Part shown: in pieces, positions 63,302 through 64,000 of the stretch | Numbering within the stretch: position 1 is the stretch's first letter | Layout: the number at the start of each line of letters is the position of its first letter | Assembly: GCF_003002095.1 (NCBI RefSeq) | Contig: NZ_PVZC01000001.1 | Coordinates: 1,426,001 to 1,490,000, forward strand | Direction: 5' to 3' | DNA: 64,000 nucleotides | DNA from: Allonocardiopsis opalescens | GTDB lineage: Bacteria; Actinomycetota; Actinomycetes; Streptosporangiales; Streptosporangiaceae | Translations under genes and position numbers: made by a program | Notes under the pieces: generated by a model | The model's database searches: none | Told to the model about the DNA's origin: nothing | What the model saw: only the letters and a program-made list of their open reading frames with translations

Positions 63302-63773
63302 GCGGCCGGGCGCGCCACCAGGCGTACATACCGGGCAGCGGGTCCACCAGCCACGGCCGCAGCGTCAGCTCCTTGGCCTCCGCCTCGGAGACGAACCGCA
63401 GCTCGGCGATCTCATCGTCGTCGGGGACGGGGCTGCCCTCCAGCACCTCGCAGGCGTAGACCGTGCACACGTACGCCGCCTCGTCGCCGTTGGGGTAGGT
63501 GACGCGGTGGCCGGGACCGCCGTAGGCCCCGAGCAGGGCGTAGGCCCGCACCCGCAGGCCGACCTCCTCGAAGGTCTCGCGCTCCGCGCCCTGCTCGGGC
63601 GTCTCGTCCACCTCGACGGCGCCGCCGGGCAGCGCCCAGTCGGCCGAACCGTGCTGGCGGACCAGCAGCAGCCGCCCCTCGGCGTCGAACACGCACGCCG
63701 CCGCCGAAGGCACCAGCAGCAGCCGGTGGCCCACCAGTTCGCGCATCCGCCCGATGTAGCCCGAGATGGCCAT
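63297..63773 (-). CDS. Nudix hydrolase
   Basis: Pyrophosphohydrolase of 158 residues. The Nudix box is complete in GGAVEVDETPEQGAERETFEEVGL. The start MAISGYIGRMRELVGHRLLLVPSAAACVFD is typical of a group often annotated as ADP-ribose or nucleotide pyrophosphatases; the substrate is not determined. The ATG at 63773 has GGAGGGG upstream. It lies 44 bases after glyA on the same strand and may be co-transcribed. Confidence 0.88.
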   Translation of the reverse strand: MAISGYIGRMRELVGHRLLLVPSAAACVFDAEGRLLLVRQHGSADWALPGGAVEVDETPEQGAERETFEEVGLRVRAYALLGAYGGPGHRVTYPNGDEAAYVCTVYACEVLEGSPVPDDDEIAELRFVSEAEAKELTLRPWLVDPLPGMYAWWRARPR

Positions 63774-63817
63774 GCTCCCGCCCCTCCGTCCGCCCACCGG
63801 CGGCCCGCCGCCGCCCG

Positions 63818-64000
63818 TCAGTGCACGCCGGGGACAGGGTACTGGGCGCACAGCTCCGCCACCTCGCCGCGCACCCGCTTGACGACGGCGTCCAGCGCGG
63901 CGGCGTCACCGGCGGCCAGCGCGCCGACCACCTCGTCCAGCCAGGCCGCAACCTGGCGCATCTCGGCCGCGCCCATGCCGCGGCTCGTCAGCGCGGGGCT
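63818..64000 (-). CDS. glyA: Serine hydroxymethyltransferase, C-terminal end (truncated by window)
   Basis: The last 60 codons of a gene entering from beyond the window edge on the minus strand. The translation, SPALTSRGMGAAEMRQVAAW, then LDEVVGALAAGD and VRGEVAELCAQYPVPGVH, matches the C-terminus of GlyA, where TPAxTTRGxGxxEM is well conserved. GlyA interconverts serine and glycine with tetrahydrofolate. The catalytic lysine and PLP site lie outside the window. Confidence 0.85.
   Translation of the reverse strand, partial: SPALTSRGMGAAEMRQVAAWLDEVVGALAAGDAAALDAVVKRVRGEVAELCAQYPVPGVH

Overview
The window is chromosomal DNA from a very GC-rich actinomycete (by eye above 70% G+C). Evidence is the typical actinobacterial gene neighbourhoods (rimP-nusA-ylxR-infB-DUF503-rbfA-truB-ribF-rpsO-pnp-M16-dapB and dapA-rnj-ftsK-rodZ-rimO-pgsA-cinA-clgR), the XRE/DUF5753 plus DUF397 pair, HGxxPAAW-like and CGNR proteins, and many leaderless starts. 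A secreted CBM2-GH48 cellulase behind two perfect CelR/CebR-type boxes points to a cellulolytic member of the Nocardiopsaceae or a relative (Thermobifida, Streptomonospora, Nocardiopsis); the genus is inference.

Layout. 1-4.7 kb: end of a NarL-type response regulator, a PimB-like mannosyltransferase, and a developmental-type regulatory locus (ATP-binding anti-sigma-like protein, XRE/DUF5753 regulator, DUF397 protein). 4.8-12.9 kb: a mixed region with a methyltransferase, two small proteins, a four-cysteine 74-residue protein set among strong hairpins, an FkbM methyltransferase, CorA, an EamA exporter, a spermidine-synthase-like protein and a nucleotidyltransferase with a partner gene. 13-18.7 kb: two very large LuxR-family ATPase regulators arranged tail to tail. 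19-36 kb: proS, then the translation and RNA-turnover superoperon from rimP to pnp, a zinc protease and dapB.

36-42.6 kb is an accessory block: GH48 cellulase, menA, a GNAT acetyltransferase, a CGNR regulator and two small proteins. 42.8-53.3 kb returns to core genes: dapA, RNase J, ftsK, a RodZ-like protein, rimO, pgsA, cinA, clgR and dps. 53.3-56.9 kb holds a Ser/Thr kinase, a cysteine-less Rrf2 regulator and two adjacent unknown genes that appear to be diverged paralogues. 56.9-63.3 kb is a sugar-uptake operon (lipoprotein, two permeases, GH3 N-acetylhexosaminidase, no ATPase) divergent from a ROK-family regulator. The window ends with a Nudix hydrolase and the 3' end of glyA.

How the genes work together: the core blocks couple transcription, translation, RNA decay and lysine/peptidoglycan precursor synthesis (dapA/dapB). 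The polysaccharide genes form two independent systems: a cellulose-degrading enzyme under a cellobiose-type LacI repressor encoded elsewhere, and an amino-sugar oligosaccharide importer under a local ROK repressor that must borrow an ATPase from another locus. Many genes seem to be translated from leaderless mRNAs: a TANNNT-like -10 element lies 6-8 bases before the start codon of at least eleven of them.
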